In this document: piece by piece, positions 38,461-51,600 of the stretch
How the letters are laid out: the number at the start of each line of letters is the position of its first letter
Numbering within the stretch: position 1 is the first letter of the stretch
Assembly: GCF_008831285.2 (NCBI RefSeq)
Contig: NC_045149.1
Coordinates: 2,903,500 to 2,967,499 of the forward strand
Direction: 5' to 3'
From: Nymphaea colorata
Taxonomy: Eukaryota > Streptophyta > Magnoliopsida > Nymphaeales > Nymphaeaceae
Length of the DNA stretch: 64,000 nt
Translations under genes and position numbers: made by a program
Notes under the pieces: generated by a model
Databases searched by the model: none
The model's input: the letters and a program-made list of their open reading frames with translations, nothing else
Told to the model about the DNA's origin: nothing

Positions 38461-40030
38461 TATTGATCCCCTCTAAGTCTAGCTACCTCTTTCGTACCCT
38501 TGGACAGAGCCGCAGGTCTCTCATTCATCTCCTCAAGACAATGGCTATGCTCGCAAATACAGCTCGGTAGCTTCCTCAAAGTCTAGCAGCCCATCTCAGC
38601 AGCTACGCTCTCAACCACAGCCCTGTTACTCCCTATCAAACCCAATCGCTCTGCTGCTTCTTATTAGGTCCACAGCTCTGTTGCCCACGTGGCTCAGCTC
38701 TCAAGCCCGTCTTCAGCTCCCACAGCAGTTGTCTTTTCTTCAGCAACTCAGCCCGGTAGGTCAGCCTGTTTCAACAACTTTTAACTCAGTTGCTCCCTCT
38801 TAAGTCTGGCAGCCCTGCTCCTCTTAAGTTCGCCACCTTTGCTCCCTATCAAATTCAGCCTTTTAAGCTGGCAGCAGCGTCCCTACAGCTCGCCAGCTCT
38901 CAAACTTAACTCAGCAATTCCCTCCCTCGCGCTCTCTCTCTTTCTTGTACCAGCAATGAGAAGGAGAACAGTCAGCAGCCTTAAGGACCTCCTCCTTTTG
39001 CTGAATTTGCTAAGCTTGAACCCGATTCTTGGCTTCTATCTTAAGATTTTATAGAACTAGACATAATCATTCTATTCCAACAAGAAGAAAATCTTTTCTA
39101 CTTCCTACACTTGAACTCCTTAAGCCTAGCCGTTTCATTAAGGGTCTTTGTTTAGGATTTCCAACTAAGGAAACCAAGTCCAACCCTATTCACTTGAACA
39201 AGGTGGGTACTATAAGACCATCCTTGTTTCATTTTATTTGTTTCCATATTTTATGCATGGATGAATGAATGAGCCAACATGGGGTGGGTTTTTCCTATTT
39301 AATTCAAGGCTGAGAATGATGTCCGACGGGGTTATCGGCCTTCAATGACTTGATCCATAAGTAAAGTTGATTAAAAAAAGTCTTTTAAACTCTTAAATTC
39401 ATTATCTCAAGCCTCAAGGCCGATCAGTTTTAGATTCTCATTATTTAAGAAAAAAAGATATTTAAAATCGAGGTGGAGATTTCATTGCTTTTCCAACCAT
39501 CATCGTGGTATCATTAGTTGTCACCACAAAAGAAAAAAAAAACTATGATTTTTCAAGGCATTGTGATTTTACTCATTTTTAATGGGCATCTGCATTGCAA
39601 AATCGGTGCCATTTACTGGATAGAGATTTTCCCTCTCGTAGTGATAAATTTTGCATTTTACGTTAGTTTCACATTACGTTAGAAAGTTTTGACCATATTT
39701 TCAAAGTTCAAATATATTTAAAATTAAACTAGTTTCCAAAAAAGAAGAGATGATGTTTGGTGACTGTCTGAATTGGGATTTGTGATTTCAAAAAATAGAA
39801 GTTTATAAAATTCTTGAACCAAGATTTGAAAGTTCGGTTTTATTTTAGATTATCCAACTTTAAAAAAAAAAATTCTAGATATGTTCTTTTTTTGTAAATC
39901 TCGGTGTATTGTTTACATGACTCCATAAACCATCCCCTCACTAAATTTTCAAAATCGTCCTAACTTAAAATGAAAAATTTTCAAAAACAATCACTTATTT
40001 TAAGCAGGCTCTTTTGAAAACTAACGGGCG
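38460..40030 (+). repeat. Diverged Gypsy LTR-like sequence (+)
   Basis: A CAGCT-rich pyrimidine tract (38,460-38,960) is followed by GCTAAGCTTGAACCCGATTC and later GAATGATGTCCGACGGGG. The same order of landmarks (GCTAAGCTCGAATCCAAAC, GAATGATGTCCAGTTAGG) occurs in the Gypsy LTR at 45,140-45,390. The family is therefore related but well diverged. Ends were not resolved. Confidence 0.4.
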
Positions 40031-42580
40031 TAACAAGAAGACTTACCAGGTGTTACACCAGCTACAGCTTGGTGCTTCCCTGCAGTGGCTGGCGGTCTCG
40101 CCGAGCCCCGACAGAGGTGGTCGAATACGGTCATGGGTTCCGTGAAACCCTGAGACTGAGAGGAGAGAAGAAGAAGGGAGAGGAGAGAGAAAAGTGAGAG
40201 GAAAAGAGAGACCCGTGTGAGGTGAGCTGCTTTATACCTTTATAAAGATTTTCAAACCTTCCCAATATTTTTTATTCCATTTTCTGAAATGCTGTTGCAA
40301 CTTCAAAACATTCTTTCTGTCTCGCCTTTTTCACAATAAAATGGGGAAAGAATCTCGCGGCCATGTCCTGACAATTTTATAAACCTATACTTTTAAAATT
40401 TTGAAAGAAGGGTTTTAAAAAGTTTATGTTTTGTCTGGTTTTGAGTTTTAACTTTCGAAAATTTTCAAAAAAAAAGTTTCCGGACCAGTTTTTTGTAAAA
40501 CTCTGATTTTTACATCTTCTAATCTAATCGAGTCTTACGGACCAAATTTCATTTAAGCTTTAATTGAAAAGCCGGAAATTTTACTTAAGAAAGTTTATGA
40601 CTAGACATTCATGTTTAACTTAGAATATTAAGAAAATTAATCATATGTTTATTTAAATTTAAAGAGATAATCCTAGACCCCTATTGGTTAAGTAAGTTGA
40701 ATTAGAATTGGATCTTGGTTGGTTGTCACACTCATTCTGAAAAATATATTTTAACTATTGTAAAAATATATTTGGATCAGAGATAACTTATTTTAATGTA
40801 TATTTTACTTGTTCTAAACTTGTTTGGATTTGGATCCACCTTGCTTCGAAATGAAGATATTTTCATAATATATTCAGATCTGGATTCAACTCGTTTATAG
40901 TTGACCTATATTAGTTATGCAAACATATTTGACTCTAGATATAAGATTAATGACTTCAAATAAATGAATCTTTGAAAATAATAAAACACACTAATAGTAC
41001 TCATCGGTATGGATCTTATAGTGTCTTCCTTGGATCTAACACATGATTACATATGGATATGAGTTTACTTTGTTTCACAAGTGTTCATTTACATCCTAAT
41101 CGTTGTAAATGTTTGATAAAGTAGAATTGATTTATTAAACATGTATCCTTATGCATGTTGATGATTTCATATATATCTAGTGTTGGATCATCTTTGGCTT
41201 GAGACATACATGTCTTATGTGTTTGTATTTGAGCTCTTGCGAAGTTATGGATCTGCTAGAGTTGATGTGTTGAGATCCAGATTTTTGTACCTTGAAATTG
41301 CATGTGCTTGTGTATATATGATTGAAATTGATCCTTATAGTCAGGAACTGGTATTATGGCATTTATTATAATTCTCCAACACCGGGAATATGCCTAAGTA
41401 TTTGAACCAAAGAATAAATGGTCATAATAATTAATGCATATCTGGCTTGACCTTAAATGGTTTGAGCCAGATCAGATTAGCAGGGTGGTACAATCTCTCA
41501 GGGCATGTGAAAGGAGGTGAGAGTTTCTCTTCTGCGCGGGTGAGGCTGACTAGGGCCAATACTCAGTCACCTAGGTTTTTGGTTGTTTGTTTTTTGTCTC
41601 TACTATATGTTATTTGGGCATGCCTGTTTAGGGGTGACCCTTTTCCCACCATGAGATTTGGAGAACATCCCTCCAACTTGCCATTTCAAGGGCCAATTGG
41701 AGTAAGACAGTAGTCGATTTGTAAGTCTAGTACTAGCACATGAGTTGTTTACGTTGTTGATGTTTTGGTTGTTCCCTTGAGCACTGTATAAAAGAAAATA
41801 TTGTGTGAATAAACCAATGTCAGTTGGGTTGCCACTCGCATAGTGCCTACGGTTATAGACAAGAGAAATTTAAAATAATTGCAAGCATGTTGACACATAA
41901 TTAATATCACATGCATTTTATGCATAAAAATTCATGATTATGTCATTGTAAATGCTTGTTACTATTAAACCCTTTATTGTCTGTGTGCATTAGAGTTCTT
42001 GATTTCATGTGATAATAAGATAAACTACATGTTGGATTGCTAATCATGTATGTTAGAATAGATAGCAGTTACACATGATCGATGTTATACCACTTTGCAT
42101 TTGCATTTGTCATGAAATTATGATATTGATTGCCTTAGTTTTATGAACTTGAATGAGTTGAATCATTGAATGTCATTTTGTGCTGAAATAAACAAGGATG
42201 GACGACATACTGAGAACTTTCCACCTTCTCATCCCTATTTATTACTATTCAGGCAATTCAGAATAGAGAAGGTGGTGATGAAGTTGCAACAATTTGCGAT
42301 GATCTGATGATGCCCAACCAATCTATATCCCGTTTTGAATTGGGTGATTTAGAAATTTTTGAATGACTTTCTTACTTTCTATTTTTGTGAAAGATCCATT
42401 TGATGGGTTAATTTAAATTATTATTTAATGTTGGCAATTTAAAATTAGTTAGTAACTATGCCTAATGATATTAGAAATTGAAGGTTTGAAAAGATTTTCT
42501 GGCATGCTTTAATTTTAATTTAAAATGTTTCGAAAAAAAAAACCCGAAAAGGTAGGGTCGTTATAGGAAAATCCTTTTTT
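40031..42580. other. Gene-free, AT-rich stretch
   Basis: No protein family is recognisable on either strand. Sequence near 41,440-41,720 is richer in GC and may be part of another retrotransposon's untranslated region. There are no clear ends. Confidence 0.35.
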
Positions 42581-42589
42581 CTCAAAATC

Positions 42590-43430
42590 TCTTTGTAGCT
42601 CTCCGTTTGCAGGAGGGGTACAAACATACTTTCATGAGAATATCAGCCCTTGTGCAGTCCCTACCCTACCCGTACCTAAGAAGGATGGGTCAACGCATAT
42701 ATTTGTAGATAGTCAGACTATAAATCGCATCATAGTCAAGTCATGCTCTGTATGTTGTCTAATGCTTGAGTCTTTTCAAAAATTGATCTCAAAAGTAGGT
42801 ATCACTGGATCCAGATTGGAGAGGGGATGAATGGAAGACAACATTTAAGGTCGTGATAGGCTGTACGGTAGTTGGCTATGCCCTTCAGACTATCCAACGC
42901 CCCAAGGACATTTATGAATGTTATGACTCAGGTATTGCTTTCATGCATGGATAAATTTGTCATTGTGTATTTTGAGACATCCTTTATATAATGTTTTCCT
43001 TCTGCACTGTGTTTTAGAAATTTTGGAAAAACAACTTTTTTTGCAAATCCCAAGAAACATGATTTCTCACAAACAATTTGATTTTTCTACTATTCATTGC
43101 CTCCTCTAAGGGGGTTAAAGCAGATCCCTTAAAGGTGCTGATGGTTGTTGATTAGCGTACTTCTAGGACTTTCGTAGAGACCCACAATTTCCATAAGCTG
43201 GCATTTTTCTGTCGGTGCTTCATACTAGGCTTCAGTACTATTATGATGCCAGAGTGCTATTTTCATGTGGAACCCTGCAGCTGAAAGGTCATTTCAGCTT
43301 ATTAAAAAGATGATGACCTCTGCCTCTATTTTGGCACTGCAAGATTTTCCCAAACTTTTTGAAGTACATTATAGTGCTTCTTGTAACGAGCAACGTTTTG
43401 GCAGCTCTGGTTGGATCAGCTTTAGACCCG
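42590..43430 (+). pseudogene. Degraded Ty3/Gypsy pol (chromovirus-type reverse transcriptase/RNase H)
   Basis: Scattered frames read PCAVPTLPVPKKDGS then THIFVDSQTINRI (about 42,650-42,735), DEWKTTFK (about 42,827), [17 protein letters not shown] (about 42,870), DKFVIVYF (about 42,952), HNFHKLAFF (about 43,180), and NPAAERSFQLIKKMMTSASI with LALQDFPKLFEVHY (43,265-43,375). Order and wording match chromovirus pol, from reverse transcriptase into RNase H. Many shifts and stops separate them and the catalytic YVDD is not readable, so this is an old remnant. Confidence 0.78.
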
Positions 43431-43439
43431 GACCCGAAC

Positions 43440-44120
43440 GCGTGAAGAGGAAGGCTTGACACAGGGGCTCTCCCTCTTTGTCTCTCTCGCTGTTGGAGTC
43501 GACCCAAAGAAACAGGAGTGGAAGAAGGTGCATTGGCGGCAGAGGTGAAGGGCGGCAGTGCTGTGGTAAGCCCTCTCGATCTTCCTCTATCCCTTCTATC
43601 TTCTTCTTTCTCGCCCTCTATTGCATCTTTGTTCCTCTCCCACTCGTTGTTCTTTGTTAGTCTCCCCCTTTGTCTCGAGTTCTCCCTACTAAATCCCCCT
43701 CTCTCCCGCTAGCTCTCACCCTCTCGTCTGTTCGTCTCTAGCCCCTTCCGTGTGTTGCCTCTCGCTCACACCCTCTCTTGTTCTCTCTCATCTTCAGTCT
43801 CTCCCTTGCTTTTCCCTATCCCCTACCGAGTCGTGTCGCCTCTTCCTGATTTTCTCCCTCTACTTCCCTCTCACATGCTCCCTTATTGTTTCTCTGTACT
43901 CTCCCTCACTGAGTGCTCCTTTCCTCTTGACAAATTTCTCTCTCTCATGTGTGCGTCTCCCTCAACCTAACCATCTCCCTCTCAACCGAATGCTCTCTTC
44001 TCCCATTAGATTTCTCTTTGGCTCTCTTTTTTTGCTCATTTTCACCCTATGTGATTTTTTTGGGCTGGATTGCAGCTAGGGAAACACGTCTTTCCCTTCA
44101 TACGAGCGAATAGAATAGAA
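43440..44120 (+). other. C/T-rich stretch between the Gypsy remnant and a truncated LTR
   Basis: From 43,560 to 44,040 the + strand is dominated by CTC/TCT repeats, which yield chance frames. Just before the LTR at 44124 the sequence AATAGAATAGAAGG is purine-rich and could be the polypurine tract of the element whose 3' LTR starts there. Confidence 0.35.
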
Positions 44121-44123
44121 GGT

Positions 44124-45454
44124 TGTTAACACCACAAAATTTTTCACACCAAAATAGACTTTGACTTTGACCAAATTTAATCCATTTTGACTAAACTCAG
44201 TCAAAGTACAGTTTAGCTCAATTAAGAGGTTTCTTAGCTCAAATTCATCAAATTACTTTAAACAAAGTCAAACTACTCACAAATGAGCTTTGACTTTGGT
44301 CAATTGGTCGAAATTGACCAATATGGATAACTTTGGCTTTTTATGAGCAAATTGAGATTATAGAAATTAAATTGAAATTTTATGAAAGGAGAATGTACAT
44401 TTGGATTTGTCAAATGCATAAATTAAATACCAAATTAAAATTCAATATTTCAAACCAAAGTTTGATCCAGTTGAAATCTATCTTCAATCAAGTTATGGAC
44501 AAAAATACCATTTTAGAACCACATTTGATAGAATTTTCAAATTTTATTCAAATTTTAATTGAATTGTCATAATTCAATAACATTTAGAGCTTAACAATTA
44601 TGTTTTAACCTAACAAGCTCAATTTCAAACCAAGAAAAAAATAAATAGAGTAAAATAAGACAAAACCTAGTGCAAGGGCATTTTCATCCAAAATTTTGGT
44701 CAAATTTGGTCAGCTAGGTCTGATCAAATGTTGACCATGCCTAGCCCAGTCCACCTAGCTCGTGTAAATGGGCTAAAAGTAATTAATTGAGGTCATTAAA
44801 CCCTATTTAACTCATTTTACAAGTCTCCAAAGTCTTAAGTGAGTTTCTAAGGTGAGTTAAGATGGTGGTTGAATATAAACCTTCCCTTGGCAACCCGGGG
44901 GGTGGGGGATGTATTTTTGAAGTTTTTATCAAGTTGTTGCAGCCAAGGAGCTAGGAGAGAGAAGCCAAGGAGGAAAAAGAAAATTTGTCCAAGCCCTCTT
45001 CCCCCCTCTCTCTCTCATTTTCTTCTTCATTTCCTTTATTCTTTTTATCAAGTTTGCTAAGTTATGGTACTTAAGTGAACCCTTACTTAGGATTTTCCTA
45101 GAGAGAAGCTCTCTCTTCCCCACTGCAAATTCCAGCAAGTCATTCTTCTTTTTCTTACTTCGCTAAGCTCGAATCCAAACTTAGATTCTTGCTTATGATT
45201 GCTTGATTTAGAAAACAATTAAAGAAGAAGATTGAACATCAAGACCGACCGCAAAGTAGGTGATTTTTAACTTATTTCTCATCTATTTTAGCTTCTTATT
45301 GGTTCATTTTAATTTCACCAATTCGTGAGAGAGGTTTATTTTCATTTATTTTATATCTGGGAATGATGTCCAGTTAGGAGAAAACTACGATTAAATTGTA
45401 CATGTTAATGCATAATGCATACATGAGTCAGTTTTTTTAAAAGATGAACCAATG
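44124..45454 (+). repeat. Truncated Tat-type Gypsy LTR, + orientation
   Basis: It begins TGTTAACACCACAAAATTTT, the same start as the minus-strand LTR at 49280, and shares the landmarks CATTTTACAAGTCTCCAAAG, a TATA-like ATATAAACC at about 44874, GCAGCCAAGGAGCTAGG and GAATGATGTCCAG. It is a related but shorter LTR: the segment equivalent to 48,660-49,250 is missing. It stops where the minus-strand element begins (TGTTCGCACC at 45455), as expected if that element inserted into it. Confidence 0.75.
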
Positions 45455-48400
45455 TGTTCGCACCACACTCCTTTTTTTCAAGGAGGTTGAAATGCGAGTC
45501 AGCAAAATTCTTTTAAAATTGGGGTTTTGAGAAAATTTTCAAGAGAAAGGGATCCCTCGTCGGTACGAGGTCCAACCATTCCTGCCGCCTTTAACAGGGG
45601 TAATTAGACCAAGGACTAAGGATCATTTGGATCATATACGAGTTATTGATGTAAGTCCTATATGCTTATGCATTGAGGTTTTGGATTCAAGAACCGAAAT
45701 TCATTTTTTTGAATAAATGAATTTGAATATTGGGGGTTTTCAAGTTGGTTTAAAAACCTTTGTTTTGGTGTTATTTGAAACACATAATTCTTGAGGATTT
45801 TTGAAGATTTGGAATTGAGTTCTTTGTTGTGAACTCTAGATAATGATGATCATCTTATGATAAAAATTGATTTTGAACTCTTCTTTTGTCAAATCATGTG
45901 ATTTGTAGAATTCATTCTTTTGAAAGAACATAGGTACCAAATTGTTAGAAAACATGTTGTTTTTCAAATGCACTTTGGCCAAAAGGTTATGAATGCATTG
46001 CTTGTGTTTTCTTTTGAAGTTAAGTGAGGTTTACAAATTCTCATTGCAATATGACTTGGTCACTTTTTGCAACTTAAATTTGAATCACTTAATTCCTTGA
46101 GAATGTGCATGTGGTGCCATTGATTTTGAGTGAAAGTGAATGCATGAAATGAGAATGGAAACTATATGGAACATTCATTCTTCTCTCTCTCATAATCCTT
46201 CAAGATTCATTCATATGAAACATACATTCTTCACTCCCTCATAATCTCTCAAAGTCCGTATTGCACGTCATATAATCTATGCATGAAGATTGATTAAAAT
46301 GTAGGACATTCTCTATATGTTCTCATTATATGATTAAGCACATGAATTAGAGATGTAGTCCATAAGCTTGAGGCTTGACATAAAATTATCAAAATGGTGA
46401 AAATATATAAATGATGTCAAGTTAAATCTTTGAAATGGATGGGAGACGTGGAGGACATCCACTTTTGTCTCAAAATAGCTAAAAATCAGACATTGTGTTG
46501 ATTTAAATAGCTGAAAATTGTCGACATTGATTCCAATAAATATGTTGTTTCGTAGATAGAAATGACAAGTCTTTCAAATAGATTCAAATTCCAGATTTGA
46601 TAGTAATGAAATCGTCAACTCTTTTGGATGATTATAGGATAGTTGGTATTTCAAATATGTAAACTTTGACATTCTTAAACCAATTTCTATGAAACATGAT
46701 CTGATTTCAACAACATACATACATCTTACGTATGGATTTGCTGAAATTAAGTAAAAATGAAATGAAAATGATTCATAGTCTTGCACTAGAAAAATCAATA
46801 AAAATGGCCCATTTCCTTAAAAACCAGTTTGAAAACATGTTCCAACCTTATTTTAAGGGAGGAATGTAATTTTTGACAAGAAATCGGATACATATATGTA
46901 CATATATAACAATGTATACATATACGTACCTTACTTTTCAAAATGAAATTTTATCAAGGGACCGCATGACTCATGAATCATGATGATTCATGGTTGGGTT
47001 CTTTTATGTAGGAAGATTGAAAACTTGTTTCAAATCTTCCCTACTACCCTTGATTAATTAAATTGAAAGGCATGAATCAAAATGACTGTGAATAAGAAAG
47101 AAAATAAAACAATACTCAAGCTTATTCGTCATCATTTCGCCATGCAATGGTGGATCACATTCATAAAAACGTATCCATCCCTTATAGGCATTTTCATCAT
47201 ATACGTGATGTAGCAAAATCACTCTCTCACCGTGGAATTCTCTCATAGTAGGGAGTTCAAAATGGTATTAAGTTGATTCCTTTGAAAGGGACGTGGCCTT
47301 AGGGCCCATTTCAAAATTTGATACTTGGGTTCATATTTAAGAAAAACCGACATATGCATGCATTATGCATTAACATGTACATTGAAGCGTAGGTTTCCCT
47401 TAGCTGGACATCATTCCCAGCCGTAAGCAAATGAAAATAAACCCTCCCACGAATTGCTGGAATTAAAATAAATCAACAATAAGCTAAAGTAGAAGAGAAG
47501 TGAGTTAAGATCACCTACCTTGCGGTCGGTCTTGATGTTTGTCCTTCGTCTTCACTGGTTTTCTAACTCAAGCAATCCTAAGCAGGAATCCAACCGTGGA
47601 TTCAAGCTTAGCAAAGCTAGAATAAGAAATAGCTTGCTTGCTGGAATTTAGAGTGGTAAAGAGGGCTTCTCACCGCGAAAATCCTAAGTAAGGGTTCACT
47701 TAAGCACCCTAACTTAGCAAAATCAATGGGGAGAATAGAAGAAAGTGAAGAAGAGAATGAGAGAAAAAGGGGAAGGGGGCTTGGACGAACCTCTTCTCTC
47801 TTCCTTGGCTTCTCCCTCCTAGTTCCTTGGCTGCAGCATTTTGATAGAATGCTCCAAAATTTCGTCCTCCCCCTTGGTGGCCAAGGGGAGGTTTATATAG
47901 AGGAGGAGGTGGGTTCAACCACCTTCTTAACTCACCTTGGGAACTTGCTTAAGACCTTGGAGACTTGTAAAATGAGTTAAATAGACTTTAAAGGCTCTAA
48001 TTGACCATTTCTCAGCCCATTTCCACGAGCTAGGTAGGCTGGGCTAAGTTTGGTCAACATGGGTTCAGACCTAGGTGACCATTTTGACCAAAATTTTGGA
48101 TGAAAATGCCCTTGCATAGGGTTTTGCCCTTATTTTGTACTATTTATTTATTTTTTATATGAAATAGAGCTTATAAGGTTAAAACCTAGTTACTAAGCTC
48201 CAAATGCCATTGAATTATGATAATTAAATTTAAATTTTAATAAAATTTAAAAATTTTATCAAATTTGGTTCGAAAAGGGTATTTTCGTCCAAAACTTGAT
48301 TGAAAATGGATTTCAACTGAATCAAACTTTCACTTGAGAAATTCAATTTAAATTTGGTATTTGATTCATGCATTTGACAAATTCAAATGTTTATTTGCCT

Positions 48401-49280
48401 TTCATAAACCATTTTAGGCTTTTTAATCTTAAGTTGACCGCAGAAGGGCAAAATTGTCCAAATTGATCAATTTCGACCAATTGACCAAAGTCAAAGCTCA
48501 TTTGCAAGTAGTTTGACTTTATTTGAGGTAATTTGATAAATTTGGGTCAAGAAAGCTCTTAATTAAGCTAAATTGTACTTTGACTGAGTTTAGTCAAAGT
48601 GGGTTTGGTTCGGTCAAAGTCTATTTTCGTCCATTAATTGGATCATGAGACAGACTTACGTTTTGACTGTGTTGAGCCCATGGTGACCGAACCTAGCTGG
48701 AATTGGCACCATATTTGAGTGCACCTGGGTCAAACCTACTTGGATTAAGTAGGTTAGGTGAGTTTGACCAGTCTAGTAATTGCTTCCTTGAAAATGATTT
48801 TTTTCTTTAAGGAGGACCTGGTTAAAGAAGAGAGAGAGACATAAATGTCTCTCTTTTCTTAGGTTTCTCCTTTATTTCTTCTTGGAAATGACTTTTCTTC
48901 AATTAATTTGAGAGAAAATATTTATTTATTATTTTTTTGACATGGAGGGGGCATGGCCCCTGGGGGGGCTCTTGACCACACGGGCTAGGTGGGGCCCACA
49001 CGTGGGTCCCACGTAGCATTTTAGACTGAATTAGATCCAATTCTTGGATCTAAGTCAAAATTTGCATCTTGCAATTGGATTTGGATTTCAAATGACATTT
49101 GAAATTGAATTTGGACTCGTAATCCTGCATTGGGATTCGTGTATCGGGTTAAATTCACGATTTGAATCTAATTGTTCTTTAGATTCGAAATTGGCTTTGA
49201 AATTGCAAATTTTCACAATTCTTTTGTGAAATTTTCACATTGCTTCAATTTTGATGTGGAAAAATTTGGGGTGTTAACAG
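45455..49280 (-). repeat. 3' LTR of the Tat-type element
   Basis: On the minus strand it starts TGTTAACACC at 49280 and ends GGTGCGAACA at 45455, an imperfect inverted pair with the usual TG...CA. A TATA box (TATATAAA, minus) lies at 47899-47892. Downstream is a purine- and pyrimidine-rich leader. A 62-codon minus-strand frame, MREFHGERVILLHHVYDENA..., lies at 47246-47058; its role is unknown. Confidence 0.88.
47892..47899 (-). promoter_or_regulatory. Likely TATA box of the 3' LTR
   Basis: CTATATAAACC on the minus strand, in a GC-richer context about 1.4 kb inside the LTR. The same motif recurs in the copy at about 63,240. Confidence 0.55.
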
Positions 49281-50226
49281 ATGCCCTTCTTTGTTGTTAA
49301 GCAAATTGAATAATTTGCTTAATTGCAAAGATTCAAGTACCAAATTTTTGCAAATTGTTTGGAAAATCCATTTTTCAAATGATGTTGAACCATCCTCACT
49401 CGAGGGGAAATGCTAGGCATAGACCTGAAATAAGAAGATTTTTCTCCATCTCATTGGAGACTTTGTAGAGGAATTAATGTTGGTTGAAAAATTTTGTAAT
49501 TGTGAAAGTTTTTGCATTTGATGCTTGGAGAAATTTGCCCTCGATGCCTTCTAAACCATTGGCAAGTGCTTTTTCTCTCCTTTTACTTAGTTTTTCACAT
49601 ACTCGCTTTTTCTTTTTGAGCCACCCTTCACTCTTGGGAGAAATTCCTCACCACCCCAAAAGCTACTACGGAGTTCCACCGCTTTGGCGGTTTTGTGTAG
49701 TTTGCTTTGTGTAATATCAAGTCTATCGGGCTTTCTTCTGAACCCTTGTAACAAGCTTTGGGCCGGTAACTCCTAGACCAGTTGGCCTCAGGGTACCAAA
49801 TGTAAAACACTCCCCGGGCTTACTTGCTCGAATTCAGAAGGCTTTAGGAGACTTAATATAAGCAAAATGTTCATGGATTGCTTTTTAGCTTCACGGCGTA
49901 AGCATAGGTCATATGCCCACCCGCGCCTGCTGAGCTTTGAACCAGAGGAACAACTACACTCACCCCGAGCTCATTGCTCAACTCATTTCGCTTGATAGCT
50001 TTTTTTTTTAGCATCTTGCCAAGGTCTTTTAGGTGACAAGACTTTTTCTTATGGCATCTCATGCTAGACCTTTACAAATGCCGATTGTTGGGACCAACAT
50101 TAATTACTATACATTAGTCCCTCAATGTCTGTGAAATTTCTTGCCTATTTCAAGACGATGCCCTTGCAATTGTCCTCAAGACATGGGTTGAGTTTGAAAA
50201 TTTTGATGCATTTTTGAAACTTTTCC
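49281..50226 (-). other. Untranslated 3' internal part and purine tract of the Tat-type element
   Basis: About 945 bases separate the integrase stop from the 3' LTR. The last bases before the LTR on the minus strand, AACAAAGAAGGGCATC, contain a purine run that could serve as polypurine tract. No protein is recognisable. Confidence 0.5.
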
Positions 50227-50233
50227 CTAAGGG

Positions 50234-51600
50234 ATACCATGCCCCTTAGTTGGTTTGAAAATTGTTACAAACGTGCTTATCAAAGCACAACTATTTTGAA
50301 TTTTTTTTTTTGAATTGCAAATTAAAGTATAGAATTTTTTGAGATGCAAAGCATTAATTGGATCGGGGATTTCAACCCCATCGGCATCAATCAGTCGATA
50401 AGAATTGTGAGGTAGAACCTCTTTGACAACATATGGTCCTTCCCAGTTCGGTGCCCATTTTCCTTTAGGTCTACTCCTGAGTGGAACTATGGATTTTAAA
50501 ACAAGATCATTTACCTGAAATTTTCTTTCAATGACTGATTTGGCATAATGTCGGGCGACTCTCTTACGATAGACTTCGGCATGCTCTGCCGCTTGTAGTC
50601 TTTTCTCGTCTAAGAGGTCTAATTGAGCAAGTCTCTTTTTTTGATATTTGCTAATTGGGAGTTCAATGAGAGCAGCAAATTTCATTGCTGGTTTTTGGAC
50701 ATGTAATGGAAGGACAATTTCCGTTCCATATACTAATTCTGCTGGTGTAGCATTGGTGGGTGTCCGAATTGTGGTTCGATACGCCCAAAGTGCATTGTGC
50801 ATTTTCTCCTACCAATCTCGGCCTGTTTCAACCGTCCTTTCTAAGACACGAATCAAAATCTTGTTGGTTGCTTTTGCCTGACCATTACCTTGAGGGTAAT
50901 ATGGGGCAGAAAAGTGATGTTGTATTTTGTGTTTGTGACAAAGATTGCGCATTTTCTCATTTTTGAAATGAGTACCGTTATCAGAAACGATATCATGCGG
51001 GATGCCAAATCTACACAAAAGATTTTTGTGAATGAAGGACACTACGTGTTGTCCTTCGACTGTTTTTAAAGTGATCGCTTCCACCCATTTGGTGAAGTAA
51101 TCTGTAGCTGCAAGAAAATACATGTGTCCATTTGAGGCAGGTGGATTGATTGGACCGACTACATCGAAGGCCCACATGGAGAATGGCCATGGTGAGCTAA
51201 CCGAATGAAGGTACGCTGCTGGAGCATGAATTGATGGTGCATGCAACTGACATTTGATGCATTTCTTGACAAATTGGTGACAGTCTCTTCGCATTGTGGG
51301 CCAATAGTACCCTGCTCTGACTATCTGCTTGACGAGGGTCTGATACCCTACATGTCCCCCACAAATTCCTTCATGGGCTTCTTGAATAACTTCTAGTGCC
51401 TCATTTGCATCGAGACATCTAGCATATTCTGTGCTGAATCCTCTTCTGTATAGGATGTCGGCTAGAATGAAATATCTTGAAGACATGTGTCTCAAAACTC
51501 TTTGCTCTTTTCGAGACATTTCTGGTGGAAGTGTTCCAGTTTGGAGAAAATCCTTGATGTTCTGATACCATGGTGTTTCTCTACTTTGCTTGCAACACCT
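50234..51600 (-). pseudogene. Tat-type integrase
   Basis: The integrase has a zinc finger (HEGICGGHVGYQTLVKQIVR and CHQFVKKCIKCQLHA) and a catalytic core with Asp (FDVVGPINPP) and Asp (VSDNGTHFKN). The expected Glu in NGQxEATNK reads GNGQAKATNK, so the catalytic Glu is Lys. An in-frame TAG at 50811-50809 follows ERTVETGRDW, and the reading continues HNALWAYRTTIRTPTNATPA and GPYVVKEVLPHNSYRLIDAD to a stop at about 50234. Two independent hits make it inactive. No chromodomain is seen, as expected for the Tat lineage. Confidence 0.9.

Noticed and set aside
43518-44079. Several hydrophobic-looking + strand frames of 64-109 codons
   Set aside because: Leu/Ser/Phe-rich translations of a CTC/TCT-rich tract; not membrane proteins.
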